From positions 140,923 to 197,957 of the forward strand of contig JARYLV010000001.1 in the NCBI GenBank assembly GCA_029907465.1: a DNA stretch of 57,035 nucleotides. The letters run 5' to 3'. Position 1 is the stretch's first letter; the number at the start of each line of letters is the position of its first letter. Of the stretch, positions 17,623 through 26,620 are shown piece by piece. Under the pieces are notes generated by a model. It did no database searches, was not told the origin of the DNA, and worked only from the letters and a program-made list of their open reading frames with translations. Made by a program: the position numbers and the translations under genes. The stretch is from Methanomassiliicoccales archaeon. Its GTDB lineage: Archaea; Thermoplasmatota; Thermoplasmata; Methanomassiliicoccales; JACIVX01.

Positions 17623-18438
17623 ATGGAAAGCGAGCAGATACTAAAAGAACTGAATTCGTTAAGAAAGGAAATCGAAACGCTCAGTGAAACACTCCTCCAC
17701 ACGCGGTATGACGACTTCAAAAGCACTTTCATCGAGCAAATTCAGCAGATTTTTAGCGAAGAAAGTCAGAGATTATTGAAGACAGAGATGTGCCGCTTCG
17801 ACATTTCGTCCAACTGTTCCAGGAAGAGCGAGTGCATCACAAAGATCGAGAAGGTGGTCAATGAGATAATCGAACTTTTCCAGAGCGATAACGTCGATGC
17901 TGCAATCACATTGATTGAAGAAATAGAGACAATGATTTTGGGAACATCTTCGCCCTGTCTCGATCCCAATTGTTCAAAGTTTGCTCTTGACTTCTTACAT
18001 CAAATTAAATGCTATATCGCGATATTCAATGTTTTCAAAGCACGCGTGGGCGCTGGAACTAATGGCAACAAGACAATGTGCGCTCCATCAAGTTTTTCCC
18101 CGGAGCAAGTTGAAACGATTTTAAGCCCCCTCTCAAATGCATGGCGAATCAGGATTCTGGAGCTCCTTTCGACAAATCAGAGAACATTTTCTGAAATAAG
18201 CCGTCACCTCGGCTTGAGAACTGGACACTTGCAATTTCACATGAAACTACTGAGAAATAGCAGATACATAGATATAGACAAGAGAACGCACGTCTATCGC
18301 ATCACTACAAAAGGCATCGCTGCGCTAAGAGGAATTAAGCAAATGCTGGAACTTCTCTCAATATCTGAAAATCATCAGGATTTCAAAAGGATGTTACGAG
18401 ATCAAGGACTGCAAATAACTAATAATATTAAGCACTAG
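17623..18438 (+). CDS. Cysteine-rich winged-helix transcriptional regulator
   Basis: A 271-aa protein with a helical, charged N-terminal half (about 1-55, likely coiled coil), a middle region carrying seven cysteines (57, 65, 71, 112, 117, 130, 153) and a C-terminal ArsR-like winged helix (about 165-245; LSNAWRIRILELLS, FSEISRHLGLRTGHLQFHMK, wing HVYRITTKG). The cysteines suggest a bound metal, Fe-S cluster or redox switch; that is inference. It is divergent from the PNPOx-like gene, a typical arrangement for local or self-regulation. Family members with this layout are mostly uncharacterised. Confidence 0.8.
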   Translation: MESEQILKELNSLRKEIETLSETLLHTRYDDFKSTFIEQIQQIFSEESQRLLKTEMCRFDISSNCSRKSECITKIEKVVNEIIELFQSDNVDAAITLIEEIETMILGTSSPCLDPNCSKFALDFLHQIKCYIAIFNVFKARVGAGTNGNKTMCAPSSFSPEQVETILSPLSNAWRIRILELLSTNQRTFSEISRHLGLRTGHLQFHMKLLRNSRYIDIDKRTHVYRITTKGIAALRGIKQMLELLSISENHQDFKRMLRDQGLQITNNIKH

Positions 18439-18526
18439 GAAATCTGAAAAGAATTTGACTGATACGATCAAGGAATAATGAGAGGGACACTATTCGAAAC
18501 AAAAAAACATTCGGACGGTATCTTCT

Positions 18527-18550
18527 TTTGTCGCTTCCTTTGTCGCTTCC
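18527..18550. repeat. Tandem 12-base repeat upstream of hisG
   Basis: TTTGTCGCTTCC occurs twice head to tail (18527-18538 and 18539-18550) in the 183-base gap ahead of the his operon, followed by TTTTAG. It is about 70 bases before the hisG ATG and could be an operator pair or simple slippage. Confidence 0.6.
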
Positions 18551-18621
18551 TTTTAGATCGTTCAAATAATATTGTTAAAATAGTGATTCCACATTGAGGG
18601 AAGATTGCTACAGGTGAACAT

Positions 18622-19485
18622 ATGGCATTACGGGTCGCGTTGCCGAATAAAGGACGCCTGAGCGAGCGGTCTATCCAGATCATGAAACAGGCGGGCATTG
18701 AGATTGAGGACGGGTCTGAGCGAAAGCTTTTCGCTGCGGTGAAGGAGAGAGACCTCGAAGTTATGTTCCTGAGAGCTCAGGACATTGTCCGATTTGTGCA
18801 TCAGGGGGTTGTTGATGCTGGTATCACAGGAAAAGATCTTGTCCTTGAAGCCGATCTCGATGTTGTCACACTCGTAGAGCTTAATTATGGACACTGCAGG
18901 CTAGTTGTCGCTGTACCTGAAAACACCAATATCAACACAATCGAAGAAATCAAAGAGAATTCAACCGTTGCGACATCGTTTCCAAATTTAACACAACGTT
19001 TCTTCTCAAAATTGGGTAAGAACGTTAAGATTTCGGTTGTTTCTGGTGCGACGGAGGTTACACCGCACATCGGCGTCGCTGATCTTATCGTCGATCTTGT
19101 TTCAACTGGCTCCACCCTTAGGACCCACAGACTCAAAGAAATTGCCACTATTGTAGAGTCCAATGCAGTTTTAATCGGCAATAAGGAGAGTGTAAAGAAA
19201 AAGAGGAAGCAAATCGATGAATTATCGGCGGCGATCAAGAGCGTATCTGATGCAGAGAACAAGAAATATTTGATGGCAGACGTGCCAGTCAAAGCTCTTG
19301 ATGAAGTAAGGAAATTCCTTCCTGGCATTGCAGGACCCACGATCATGAATATCATGGGCCGAGATGATGTAGTAGCGATTCACGTCGTAGTCGATAAGGA
19401 CAAGGTCTACGATGCGGTCATCCGGCTAAAATCACTAGGAGCAACTGGTATTCTCATAGTACCAATCGATAGAATGGTGCCGTAG
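18622..19485 (+). CDS. hisG: ATP phosphoribosyltransferase, long form
   Basis: First histidine enzyme, joining ATP and PRPP. At 287 aa it is the long form, which carries a C-terminal ACT-like regulatory domain (about 210-287) for histidine feedback and needs no HisZ. Signatures are LRVALPNKGRLSERSIQIM at the start, DVVTLVELNYGHCRLVVAVP and DLIVDLVSTGSTLRTHRL. ATG 18622 follows an AGGTG-containing leader. It begins a same-strand series running to pheA. Confidence 0.96.
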   Translation: MALRVALPNKGRLSERSIQIMKQAGIEIEDGSERKLFAAVKERDLEVMFLRAQDIVRFVHQGVVDAGITGKDLVLEADLDVVTLVELNYGHCRLVVAVPENTNINTIEEIKENSTVATSFPNLTQRFFSKLGKNVKISVVSGATEVTPHIGVADLIVDLVSTGSTLRTHRLKEIATIVESNAVLIGNKESVKKKRKQIDELSAAIKSVSDAENKKYLMADVPVKALDEVRKFLPGIAGPTIMNIMGRDDVVAIHVVVDKDKVYDAVIRLKSLGATGILIVPIDRMVP

Positions 19486-19495
19486 GTGAAATGTA

Positions 19496-20545
19496 ATGAT
19501 CGAAAAGTGGATCAAATCGACGTTGCGCGACATCTCTCTATATTATAGCCCGACTGTGAAAGCGTTCAGAATGGACAATAATGCGAACCTATTCGGACCT
19601 AACCCCGTTATAAAAGAGGTTCTCCGGGAATTGACCGACACTGAGCTCAGTAATTACCCAACGACCTATTCCGATGATTTGCGAAAAGCGTTGGCCGGAT
19701 TTTATGGTCTCGAGATGAATAATTTCGTTGCTGGAAACGGATCAGATGAAGTCCTCGATGTTTGCATCAAAGCGTTCGTCGAGTCTGGAGATAAAGTCGT
19801 AATGCCTCACCCTACCTACGCATTACACTCATTTTTTGTCAAAGTCAATGGTGGGGTTGTGGTCAGTGTGGACCTCGACGAGCAATTCCAGCTAGTCCCC
19901 GAGGCGATAAACGCGACAGAAGGAAAAGTCGTCCTTCTCAGTACGCCGAATAACCCGACAGGAAATAGCTTCAAAATGAAAGATGTAAGAGAGGTCATTG
20001 AAGGGGTGGATCGGCCCGTGATCGTTGACGAGGCTTATGCTGAGTTCTCGAACCAGTCCTTTGTTCCGCTTGTCAATGAATATGAAAATCTCATCGTTAC
20101 GAGAACTTTTTCTAAGGCTTACGGGCTTGCTGGTCTGAGGATTGGATATGCAATCACGAATCCCCGTCTCGCAAACGTCCTACTGAGGACGAAGACACCA
20201 CTGAGCCTCAACATCATCAGCGAGAAAATGGCGATTGCTGCACTGGATCGGCAGGATTTCGTGATGAAGACTGTGGAGAAGGTGAGACGGGAGAGAGAAT
20301 ATGTGTCAAGAGGGCTGATGTCGATCGGATTCAAGGTCTTCCCTTCTGATACAAATTTCGTACTCGCAAAATCACCAATAAGCTCTGCAACTCTTGTTTC
20401 AAAACTCGCACAGAAGGGCATTCTCATAAGAGACTTTGGACATGTCCCGAGACTGGAGAACTGTGTGAGGGTGACCATAGGAACCAGGGAAATGAATGAA
20501 CGTCTTCTTCGACTGATTGAGGAGGTGCTCAGAGAGTGCCAGTGA
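19496..20545 (+). CDS. hisC: Histidinol-phosphate aminotransferase
   Basis: Class I/II PLP enzyme (349 aa) giving histidinol phosphate from imidazole acetol phosphate. Visible features are FRMDNNANLFGPNPV, VAGNGSDEVLDVCIKAF, STPNNPTGN, the PLP-phenolate Asp in VIVDEAYAEF and the lysine segment TRTFSKAYGLAGLRIGYA. It starts ten bases after hisG and overlaps hisH by ten. It could also serve aromatic substrates, since related enzymes are promiscuous. Confidence 0.94.
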   Translation: MIEKWIKSTLRDISLYYSPTVKAFRMDNNANLFGPNPVIKEVLRELTDTELSNYPTTYSDDLRKALAGFYGLEMNNFVAGNGSDEVLDVCIKAFVESGDKVVMPHPTYALHSFFVKVNGGVVVSVDLDEQFQLVPEAINATEGKVVLLSTPNNPTGNSFKMKDVREVIEGVDRPVIVDEAYAEFSNQSFVPLVNEYENLIVTRTFSKAYGLAGLRIGYAITNPRLANVLLRTKTPLSLNIISEKMAIAALDRQDFVMKTVEKVRREREYVSRGLMSIGFKVFPSDTNFVLAKSPISSATLVSKLAQKGILIRDFGHVPRLENCVRVTIGTREMNERLLRLIEEVLRECQ

Positions 20546-21135
20546 AGATTACAATCGCGGATTACGGTGTCGGTAATCTGCACAGCATCAGGAAGGCTCT
20601 GGAGAATTGTGGAGCCAAGGTTTCGATTGCCACTGATTTAAATCTACTACTTGATGCAGAATGCATTATTTTTCCTGGCGTTGGCGCCTTCAGTAGAACA
20701 ATGGAGAGACTCTTTTCAATCAGAGACGAAATCGTGAGACGATTGAGCGAAGGAATACCTTGCTTAGGTATCTGCATTGGGATGCAGATCCTATTCGAAG
20801 GCAGCGAAGAGGGTTCGAGGCCAGGCCTGGGCTTTATGAATGGACGAGTCATTAGACTGAGGGCGAATAAAATTCCGCACATGGGGTGGAACACCGTCGC
20901 TAGCGAAGATCCAATTCTCCACGGAACAGGCTCAAATTTCTTCTACTTTGCTCACTCGTATCGAGCTGAGCCTCGAGAAGGCATCACGGTCGGAAGGACG
21001 CACTACTATGAGGAATTTCCATCCATAGTCAGAAAGGTGAATACTTACGGAACACAGTTCCATCCTGAAAAGAGCAGCACACATGGTCTCAAGTTCTTAT
21101 CGAATTTTGTTGAGTTCGCGGAGGGTTGCCTTTGA
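20536..21135 (+). CDS. hisH: Imidazole glycerol phosphate synthase, glutamine amidotransferase subunit
   Basis: Class I amidotransferase (199 aa) that supplies ammonia to HisF. The nucleophile Cys lies in PCLGICIGMQILFEGS, and the His/Glu pair in GTQFHPEKSS. GTG 20536 overlaps the hisC end; GTG 20542, two codons later, is a possible alternative. The stop overlaps the hisA TTG start (TTGA). Confidence 0.96.
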   Translation: MPVKITIADYGVGNLHSIRKALENCGAKVSIATDLNLLLDAECIIFPGVGAFSRTMERLFSIRDEIVRRLSEGIPCLGICIGMQILFEGSEEGSRPGLGFMNGRVIRLRANKIPHMGWNTVASEDPILHGTGSNFFYFAHSYRAEPREGITVGRTHYYEEFPSIVRKVNTYGTQFHPEKSSTHGLKFLSNFVEFAEGCL

Positions 21136-21842
21136 TCGTTTTGCCAGCGATCGACATCATGGGCGGAAAGGTCGTGCAACTCGTCGGTGGGGTTCCTGGC
21201 ACTGAGCGCATCGTGCTCCCCGATCCAATTACAGTGGCTCACGACTGGGAAAATCAGGGCGCACCTGGCCTCCACGTCATCGATCTTGACGCGGCGATGG
21301 GAAAGGGGAACAATTTTCCAATCATCCAGAGGATTCTAGCAGAGGTAGAGATCCCTGTCCAGGTTGGTGGGGGAATCAGATCAGAATCGATTGTTGACGA
21401 TTTGATATCATCTGGTGCTTCAAGGGTTATCACAGGGACAAGGGGGATTCTTGACCATGTTTGGCTAAAATCTATGACAGAGCGATGGCCAGGGAAAGTT
21501 ATGCTTGCTGTGGATATGCGGGAAAGTAAAGTCCTTATTAAAGGTTGGCAGGAGCCAACGATGATCACCCTAGACAAGATTTTCCATAAAATCAGAGAAC
21601 TCCCACTTGCTGGTGTTCTCTACACAGATGTCGATGTCGAGGGAAAGAACGCTGGGATCAACATACATAAAACAAAAGCGTTCATCGATCAATGCCCTCA
21701 CAAGGTTTTCGTCGCCGGCGGAATAAAGAATAGGGAAGATATCGATTTACTTGAGAAGCTCGGCGCATATGCCGCCGTCGTAGGAATGGCGATATACACC
21801 GGCGGGATTGCTCCGAGCGATGTATGGAGGCGGAGACGGTGA
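21132..21842 (+). CDS. hisA: ProFAR isomerase (HisA)
   Basis: TIM-barrel isomerase (236 aa) of the histidine pathway. It has the N-terminal Asp motif LPAIDIMGGKVVQLVGG, the phosphate motifs QVGGGIRSE and FVAGGIKN, and TDVDVEGKNAG. TTG 21132 is chosen over TTG 21126 because GGAGG (21119-21123) is better spaced and the codon overlaps the hisH stop as TTGA. It ends overlapping hisB. Confidence 0.95.
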   Translation: MIVLPAIDIMGGKVVQLVGGVPGTERIVLPDPITVAHDWENQGAPGLHVIDLDAAMGKGNNFPIIQRILAEVEIPVQVGGGIRSESIVDDLISSGASRVITGTRGILDHVWLKSMTERWPGKVMLAVDMRESKVLIKGWQEPTMITLDKIFHKIRELPLAGVLYTDVDVEGKNAGINIHKTKAFIDQCPHKVFVAGGIKNREDIDLLEKLGAYAAVVGMAIYTGGIAPSDVWRRRR

Positions 21843-22393
21843 AAAAGAGGATGGCGAAACTCAGCAGAAAGACAAGAGAAACGGATGTTGAGATCTCGAT
21901 GGTGCTCGATGGTAGCGGCACCAGTCAAATTGAATGCGAAGATCAATTCCTCCGCCATATGATCGAGACTTTTGGGAAATACGCGTCCTTCGACCTCACT
22001 ATGAAACTTGTAGGGGACAATAAGCACCACCTCGTTGAGGACGCAGCGATCGTTCTTGGCCTTGCACTACGACAGGCGATTGGTGATGTACCCGTTGAAA
22101 GAATTTCTAGTGCAACTGTTCCGATGGATGATGCACTAGTCTCGGTTGCGGTCGATCTAATCGATCGCCCATACGCAGATATCGAATGTCCTAACGACCT
22201 CTACCGCCACTTCCTAAGAAGCTTTGCAATGGCATCAGGGATCACACTCCATGTGATTGTCCAAAGGGGATTTGATGAACATCACATCATTGAGGCGATA
22301 TTCAAGGCACTTGGACTGGCGCTCAAGAATGCGGTATTACGAAGAAAAGATGTGCTAAGCACGAAGGAGATCCCGCGGATCGGGAGGGGATGA
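21839..22393 (+). CDS. hisB: Imidazoleglycerol-phosphate dehydratase
   Basis: Monofunctional HisB dehydratase (184 aa). The manganese-ligand motifs appear as [45 protein letters not shown] and [20 protein letters not shown] 21839 overlaps the hisA stop (GTGA) and follows GGAGG; ATG 21824 in the same frame is possible but sits within hisA. It overlaps hisF as ATGA. There is no fused phosphatase domain, which leaves that step to the PHP protein nearby. Confidence 0.95.
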   Translation: MKKRMAKLSRKTRETDVEISMVLDGSGTSQIECEDQFLRHMIETFGKYASFDLTMKLVGDNKHHLVEDAAIVLGLALRQAIGDVPVERISSATVPMDDALVSVAVDLIDRPYADIECPNDLYRHFLRSFAMASGITLHVIVQRGFDEHHIIEAIFKALGLALKNAVLRRKDVLSTKEIPRIGRG

Positions 22394-23148
22394 CACTGCT
22401 GGCCAAGAGGATCATTCCATGCCTTGATGTGACTGAGGAGGGGGTTGTCAAAGGTGTCAAATTTCAGAACCTCAAGGGCGTCGGGTATCCACCTGAAATG
22501 GCCGCAGAATACGAGAGACAGGGAGCGGACGAGATCGTCTTTCTCGATATTTCTGCAAGTGTGAAAGGAAGAAAAACGCTCCTCGATGTTGTTAAGAGAA
22601 CAGCTGAGAAGGTTTTCGTCCCATTGACGGTCGGCGGTGGGATCCGAGGCCGTGAGGACATGCGGGATGCACTGCTAGCTGGTGCAGACAAAGTCTCGAT
22701 CAACACTGTTGCCGTTGAAAACCCCGAGACGATTGCTTTATGCGCAGAGGACTTCGGGAGGCAGTGCGTTGTTGTAGCGATTGACGCGAAGAGAGAAAAG
22801 GATTCTTGGCTCGTCTATACACACGGAGGTCGACGGCGGACGTCACTAAATGCAATTGACTGGGCGATTCGGGCGGAAGAACTCGGTGCAGGCGAGATCC
22901 TGTTGACGAGCATGGATGCGGATGGGACCCAGAAGGGCTACGATATCGAATTAACGGCTGCTGTGAGTGAGGCAGTTGGTATCCCTGTAATCGCCTCTGG
23001 AGGTTGTGGTACACTCGAGCACATCTATGAAGTCTTCTCTCAAACCGATGCAGATGCCGCACTCGCGGCCTCGATCTTCCATTACGGGGTTTACACTGTC
23101 CAGCAAGTCAAGGAATATTTGCGGGAAAGGGGGATTCTCGTCAGATGA
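22390..23148 (+). CDS. hisF: Imidazole glycerol phosphate synthase, cyclase subunit
   Basis: TIM-barrel cyclase (252 aa). Catalytic Asp in [20 protein letters not shown] and the second Asp in [16 protein letters not shown] are present, together with TVGGGIRG and [11 protein letters not shown]. It acts as a complex with HisH. Four-base overlaps join it to hisB and hisIE. Confidence 0.97.
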   Translation: MTLLAKRIIPCLDVTEEGVVKGVKFQNLKGVGYPPEMAAEYERQGADEIVFLDISASVKGRKTLLDVVKRTAEKVFVPLTVGGGIRGREDMRDALLAGADKVSINTVAVENPETIALCAEDFGRQCVVVAIDAKREKDSWLVYTHGGRRRTSLNAIDWAIRAEELGAGEILLTSMDADGTQKGYDIELTAAVSEAVGIPVIASGGCGTLEHIYEVFSQTDADAALAASIFHYGVYTVQQVKEYLRERGILVR

Positions 23149-23750
23149 TCTCAAAACTCAAATTCGATGAAAATGGGCTCATTCCCGTTATCATACAAGA
23201 TGCTGAGACCAACGAGGTCCTGATGATGGCCTACGCGAACGAAGAGGCTTGCCGAAAGATGATCGAAACAGGGAGAACACACTTTTATAGCAGGTCGAGG
23301 AAGAAGCTCTGGATGAAGGGTGAGACTTCAGGGAACGTCCAGGAAATCATCTCCATACAAACAGATTGTGATTCAGATGCTCTCCTCGTAAGAGTCCGCC
23401 AGACGGGCAACGCATGTCATCTTGACAGGCCTTCATGCTTCGAGGAGGTCATTTATGGCAATACGAGTAGTACCGCCGCAATTATTCCAGAACTCCGCAG
23501 AGTAATTCGAGACAGGAAAACCAGCCCCAAGGAAGAGAGCTACACATCTAAATTGTTGAAAGACGAGGACAAGTTGCTGAAGAAAATCGTTGAAGAGGCA
23601 ACGGAGCTGATTCTCGCTGCAAAAAATGGTGATCTGAAACAAGAAGCGTGGGAGACCGCAGATCTCATTTACCACTTCATGGTTTTGCTGGAGAAGATGG
23701 AACTCCCCATCGCGGAAGTTTACAAAGTCCTTTCGGAGCGAAGAAAATGA
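23145..23750 (+). CDS. hisIE: Phosphoribosyl-AMP cyclohydrolase / phosphoribosyl-ATP pyrophosphatase fusion
   Basis: Fused HisI-HisE (201 aa). Residues 1 to about 115 are the cyclohydrolase, with [36 protein letters not shown], the metal segment [13 protein letters not shown] and the Cys/His pair GNACHL. Residues about 120-201 are the pyrophosphohydrolase ([30 protein letters not shown]). It performs steps two and three. The stop overlaps the ATG of the PHP gene. Confidence 0.96.
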   Translation: MISKLKFDENGLIPVIIQDAETNEVLMMAYANEEACRKMIETGRTHFYSRSRKKLWMKGETSGNVQEIISIQTDCDSDALLVRVRQTGNACHLDRPSCFEEVIYGNTSSTAAIIPELRRVIRDRKTSPKEESYTSKLLKDEDKLLKKIVEEATELILAAKNGDLKQEAWETADLIYHFMVLLEKMELPIAEVYKVLSERRK

Positions 23751-24406
23751 GGATCGATCTCCATACACATACAATACTGAGTGACGGCGAACTTCTTCCA
23801 ATTGAACTTGCGAGACGAGCCGTCGCTAAAGGACATCAGGCGATAGCATTGACCGACCATGTTTCTCTTTCAACGATGGAGAGGGTTATTAAAGAGACAC
23901 GAAGAGACTGCCACCTTGCTTCAGAATGGGACATTGAAGTCATCCTTGGTGTCGAACTGACGCACATACCAGCCTCAAAATTAGATGTCGCGATTACCGA
24001 AGCGAGAAGACTTGGCGCTCAGCTGATTGTTGTTCACGGCGAAACGATCAGTGAACCCGTCGAGCCAGGGACAAATAGGGTTGCCATAAGTAATCCTGAG
24101 GTCGACGTGCTCGCGCATCCTGGCTTCATTACAGTCGAAGAGGCGCAGGTCGCAAAGGACAATGGAATCGCTCTTGAAATCACCTCGAGAAGTGCACATT
24201 CGGCGACAAACGGCCATGTTGCCAAGATCGCCAGCGAAGTCGGTGCAAAGATGATCGTTAATACAGATGCACATTACGCAAAAGACCTCCTAAGCGAAGA
24301 GGAGGCAATCATAATTGCAATGGGTGCTGGCCTAGCGAGGGCAGAAGCTGAAAAGGCGGTGAGAGATAATCCTGTTAACATCATCAGGAGAGTGAGAGGG
24401 CGATGA
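23747..24406 (+). CDS. PHP-domain phosphoesterase, candidate histidinol-phosphatase
   Basis: A 219-aa PHP-family protein. The four metal-site motifs are present: DLHTHTILSDG (His6, His8, Asp13), ALTDHVSLS (Asp37, His38), GVELTHI with VVHGET, and DVLAHPGF with VNTDAHYAKD. ATG 23747 overlaps the hisIE stop (ATGA); the frame extends further up only through hisIE. PHP proteins include the histidinol phosphate phosphatases of many prokaryotes, and no other phosphatase occurs in this his run. The role is therefore well supported by context but not proven. Confidence 0.88.
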   Translation: MRIDLHTHTILSDGELLPIELARRAVAKGHQAIALTDHVSLSTMERVIKETRRDCHLASEWDIEVILGVELTHIPASKLDVAITEARRLGAQLIVVHGETISEPVEPGTNRVAISNPEVDVLAHPGFITVEEAQVAKDNGIALEITSRSAHSATNGHVAKIASEVGAKMIVNTDAHYAKDLLSEEEAIIIAMGAGLARAEAEKAVRDNPVNIIRRVRGR

Positions 24407-25779
24407 AAGTCATGAAATTTGGCGGCAGTTCGTTAATGGATGCCAATTCGATGCTCGGTGTCGGAAGAATCATCGCCTCTGATCAGGAACCGAAGGTCAT
24501 CGTCGTAAGCGCTGTCCAGGGGGTCACCGATTCGATCGTCTCGTTTGTTTCTAAAACGAGGCAGGACGAAGAGGTGGAGGCTTTCGTCAGTCAATTGAAG
24601 GAGAGACACATGGCAATCCTAGGTGGAGTTGCCAACGCCCTTGATGTAAAGCAACGTGCGATCGATCTTCTACTTGGAAGGCTCGCAAAACTCGAGAAAG
24701 TCCTCTATGGCATTTCGTACCTTGAAGAGTTGACACCTCGGTCGATGGACCTTGTGCAGAGCTTTGGAGAGAGACTTTCAGTCATTCTTGTCGCTGCGAT
24801 GTTACAGGATATGGGGTTGAATGCAACGCCGATCGATGCTGATGAGCTCGGCATTGTCGCTGTTGGCCCATATGGCAACGCAGTGGCGGATCTCCAAGAG
24901 ACGAGGCGGAACATCGCGCCAAAGCTCCTCGCAATGCTTGGCAGGCAGGAGGTGCCTGTCATTACAGGCTTCTTTGGGAGGACGAAGGAAGGCCACGTCG
25001 CTGTTTTTGGGAGAAACGGAAGCGATTACAGTGCCAGCGTCATTGCGAATGCTATAGGTGCACACGTGCTTGAGATCTGGAAAGACGTGGATGGATTCAT
25101 GAGCGTGGATCCAAAATTCGTACCCCAGGCGGTGACTATAGAGAATCTCTCGTATGATGAGGCTGCTGAGTTATCGTATTTTGGAGCGAAGGTACTGCAC
25201 CCAAGAACCGTCGAGCCAGCGAGAGAGAAAAATATCACGATCAAGGTAAGGAATGTCTTTAAACCGGAAAAGGAAGGAACGACGATAAGACCAAGCGGTG
25301 TTGAGAGAGCGGGCACGATCAAGAGCATTTCATACATGAAAGACATGGCGGTCATTAAGGTATACGGCGCTGGTGCCGCGCACAAATTCGGCGTCCTTTC
25401 AAGTATTTCACAAAAGTTGAGTGATGCTGGTGTCAACATATACTCAATTGCAACCTCTCAGACCTGCATCGCGATGCTTGTCGACAAGAAATCGCTTGAG
25501 CGCGCTGAGAAAGCGCTTGAGGAACTTGAAACGGGAATTGTCGATAGAATCGAATCAGTCGATGATATCGCTCTTCTTTGCGTCGTAGGCGAGGGGCTCG
25601 GTTACAGAAAGGGGATCGCAGCCAGGGTCTTCACCGCCGTGTCGAAAGAGGGAGTCAGCGTTGGGATGATTTCTGCCGGGGCATCCATGGTCGCGTATCA
25701 CTTCACTGTTGATGCAAAGGATCTTCAAAAGACGATAAAGGCCGTTCACGATGAGTTCTTTGGTGGGAAACATGAATAG
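24403..25779 (+). CDS. lysC: Aspartokinase with ACT domains
   Basis: Aspartate kinase (458 aa) making aspartyl phosphate. The catalytic start VMKFGGSSLMDA, FGRNGSDYSASVIAN and WKDVDGFMSVDPK are diagnostic. Two ACT domains fill about 305-458 (FGVLSSISQKLSDAGVNIYS; VSVGMISAGASM), so feedback control is expected. It overlaps the PHP gene by four bases and the pheA gene slightly. Its product feeds Asd, encoded about 10 kb upstream. Confidence 0.95.
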   Translation: MKVMKFGGSSLMDANSMLGVGRIIASDQEPKVIVVSAVQGVTDSIVSFVSKTRQDEEVEAFVSQLKERHMAILGGVANALDVKQRAIDLLLGRLAKLEKVLYGISYLEELTPRSMDLVQSFGERLSVILVAAMLQDMGLNATPIDADELGIVAVGPYGNAVADLQETRRNIAPKLLAMLGRQEVPVITGFFGRTKEGHVAVFGRNGSDYSASVIANAIGAHVLEIWKDVDGFMSVDPKFVPQAVTIENLSYDEAAELSYFGAKVLHPRTVEPAREKNITIKVRNVFKPEKEGTTIRPSGVERAGTIKSISYMKDMAVIKVYGAGAAHKFGVLSSISQKLSDAGVNIYSIATSQTCIAMLVDKKSLERAEKALEELETGIVDRIESVDDIALLCVVGEGLGYRKGIAARVFTAVSKEGVSVGMISAGASMVAYHFTVDAKDLQKTIKAVHDEFFGGKHE

Positions 25780-26620
25780 CAGGGAGATGAGGCGAAAAGT
25801 GGCGTTCCAGGGTATTAGGGGCGCTTACAGTGAGGATGCAGTGTATAGGTTCTTTGGCGAAGGGACTAAGACTCTGCCTTGCCCCGAGTTTGAAGACGTT
25901 TTCGAAGCGATTAACCGCGGGGAAGCAAGCCACGGTGTTGTCCCGGTGGAGAATTCGATTGAAGGGAGCGTTACTAAGGTCAACGATCTCCTCCTCGAAA
26001 ACGATCTAACAGTTGTCGGGGAGATCATATTACTCATCCGTCACTGTCTCATCGGGCATCCAGATGCGGAAATTGAAGATGTGAAAAGAGTCTATAGCCA
26101 CCCTCAGGCACTAGGGCAGTGCAGGAGTTTTCTCGCGAGATACCCTCACTGGGAAAAGATTCCAGCCTACGACACAGCTGGAAGCGTTGAACTGGTAAAG
26201 AAACGAGGGTTGAAAGAAGAGGCGGCGATCGCGAGTGCGAGGGCTGCAAAAGAATACGATATGAAAATTCTCAAAGAAGGGATTCAGAACAGTCACAACA
26301 ATTACACACGGTTCTTCGTCATCGAGAAGACTGCAATGCTGAATCCATCAGGCGATAAGACATCGCTTGTCTTCGCGACAAAGAATGTACCCGGTGCACT
26401 CCACTACTGCCTCGGCGCCTTCGCTGACAAGAATGTGAATATGCTCAAGCTGGAGTCAAGACCTCGGCGAGACAAGCCATGGGAATATGTGTTCTATGTG
26501 GACATCGAGGGCCACTTCGACGATCCGAATGTCAAGTCTGCGCTCACTGAGCTGATGAGACGCGCTTCGTTCCTCAAGGTACTCGGCTCGTACAAGAGGG
26601 CGGAGATACCGACAGAGTGA
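25772..26620 (+). CDS. pheA: Prephenate dehydratase with ACT domain
   Basis: Stand-alone PheA (282 aa) producing phenylpyruvate. The catalytic domain (about 8-180) has VAFQGIRGAYSEDAV, GVVPVENSIEGSV and the TRFF motif in NNYTRFFVIEK. The ACT domain (about 195-275) has the phenylalanine-binding LESRPRRDKPWEYVFY. ATG 25772 follows GGTGGG; ATG 25751 and ATG 25787 are alternatives. No chorismate mutase is fused, unlike the E. coli P-protein; the TyrA fusion supplies that activity. It ends against the convergent aminotransferase gene with no gap. Confidence 0.95.
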   Translation: MNSREMRRKVAFQGIRGAYSEDAVYRFFGEGTKTLPCPEFEDVFEAINRGEASHGVVPVENSIEGSVTKVNDLLLENDLTVVGEIILLIRHCLIGHPDAEIEDVKRVYSHPQALGQCRSFLARYPHWEKIPAYDTAGSVELVKKRGLKEEAAIASARAAKEYDMKILKEGIQNSHNNYTRFFVIEKTAMLNPSGDKTSLVFATKNVPGALHYCLGAFADKNVNMLKLESRPRRDKPWEYVFYVDIEGHFDDPNVKSALTELMRRASFLKVLGSYKRAEIPTE

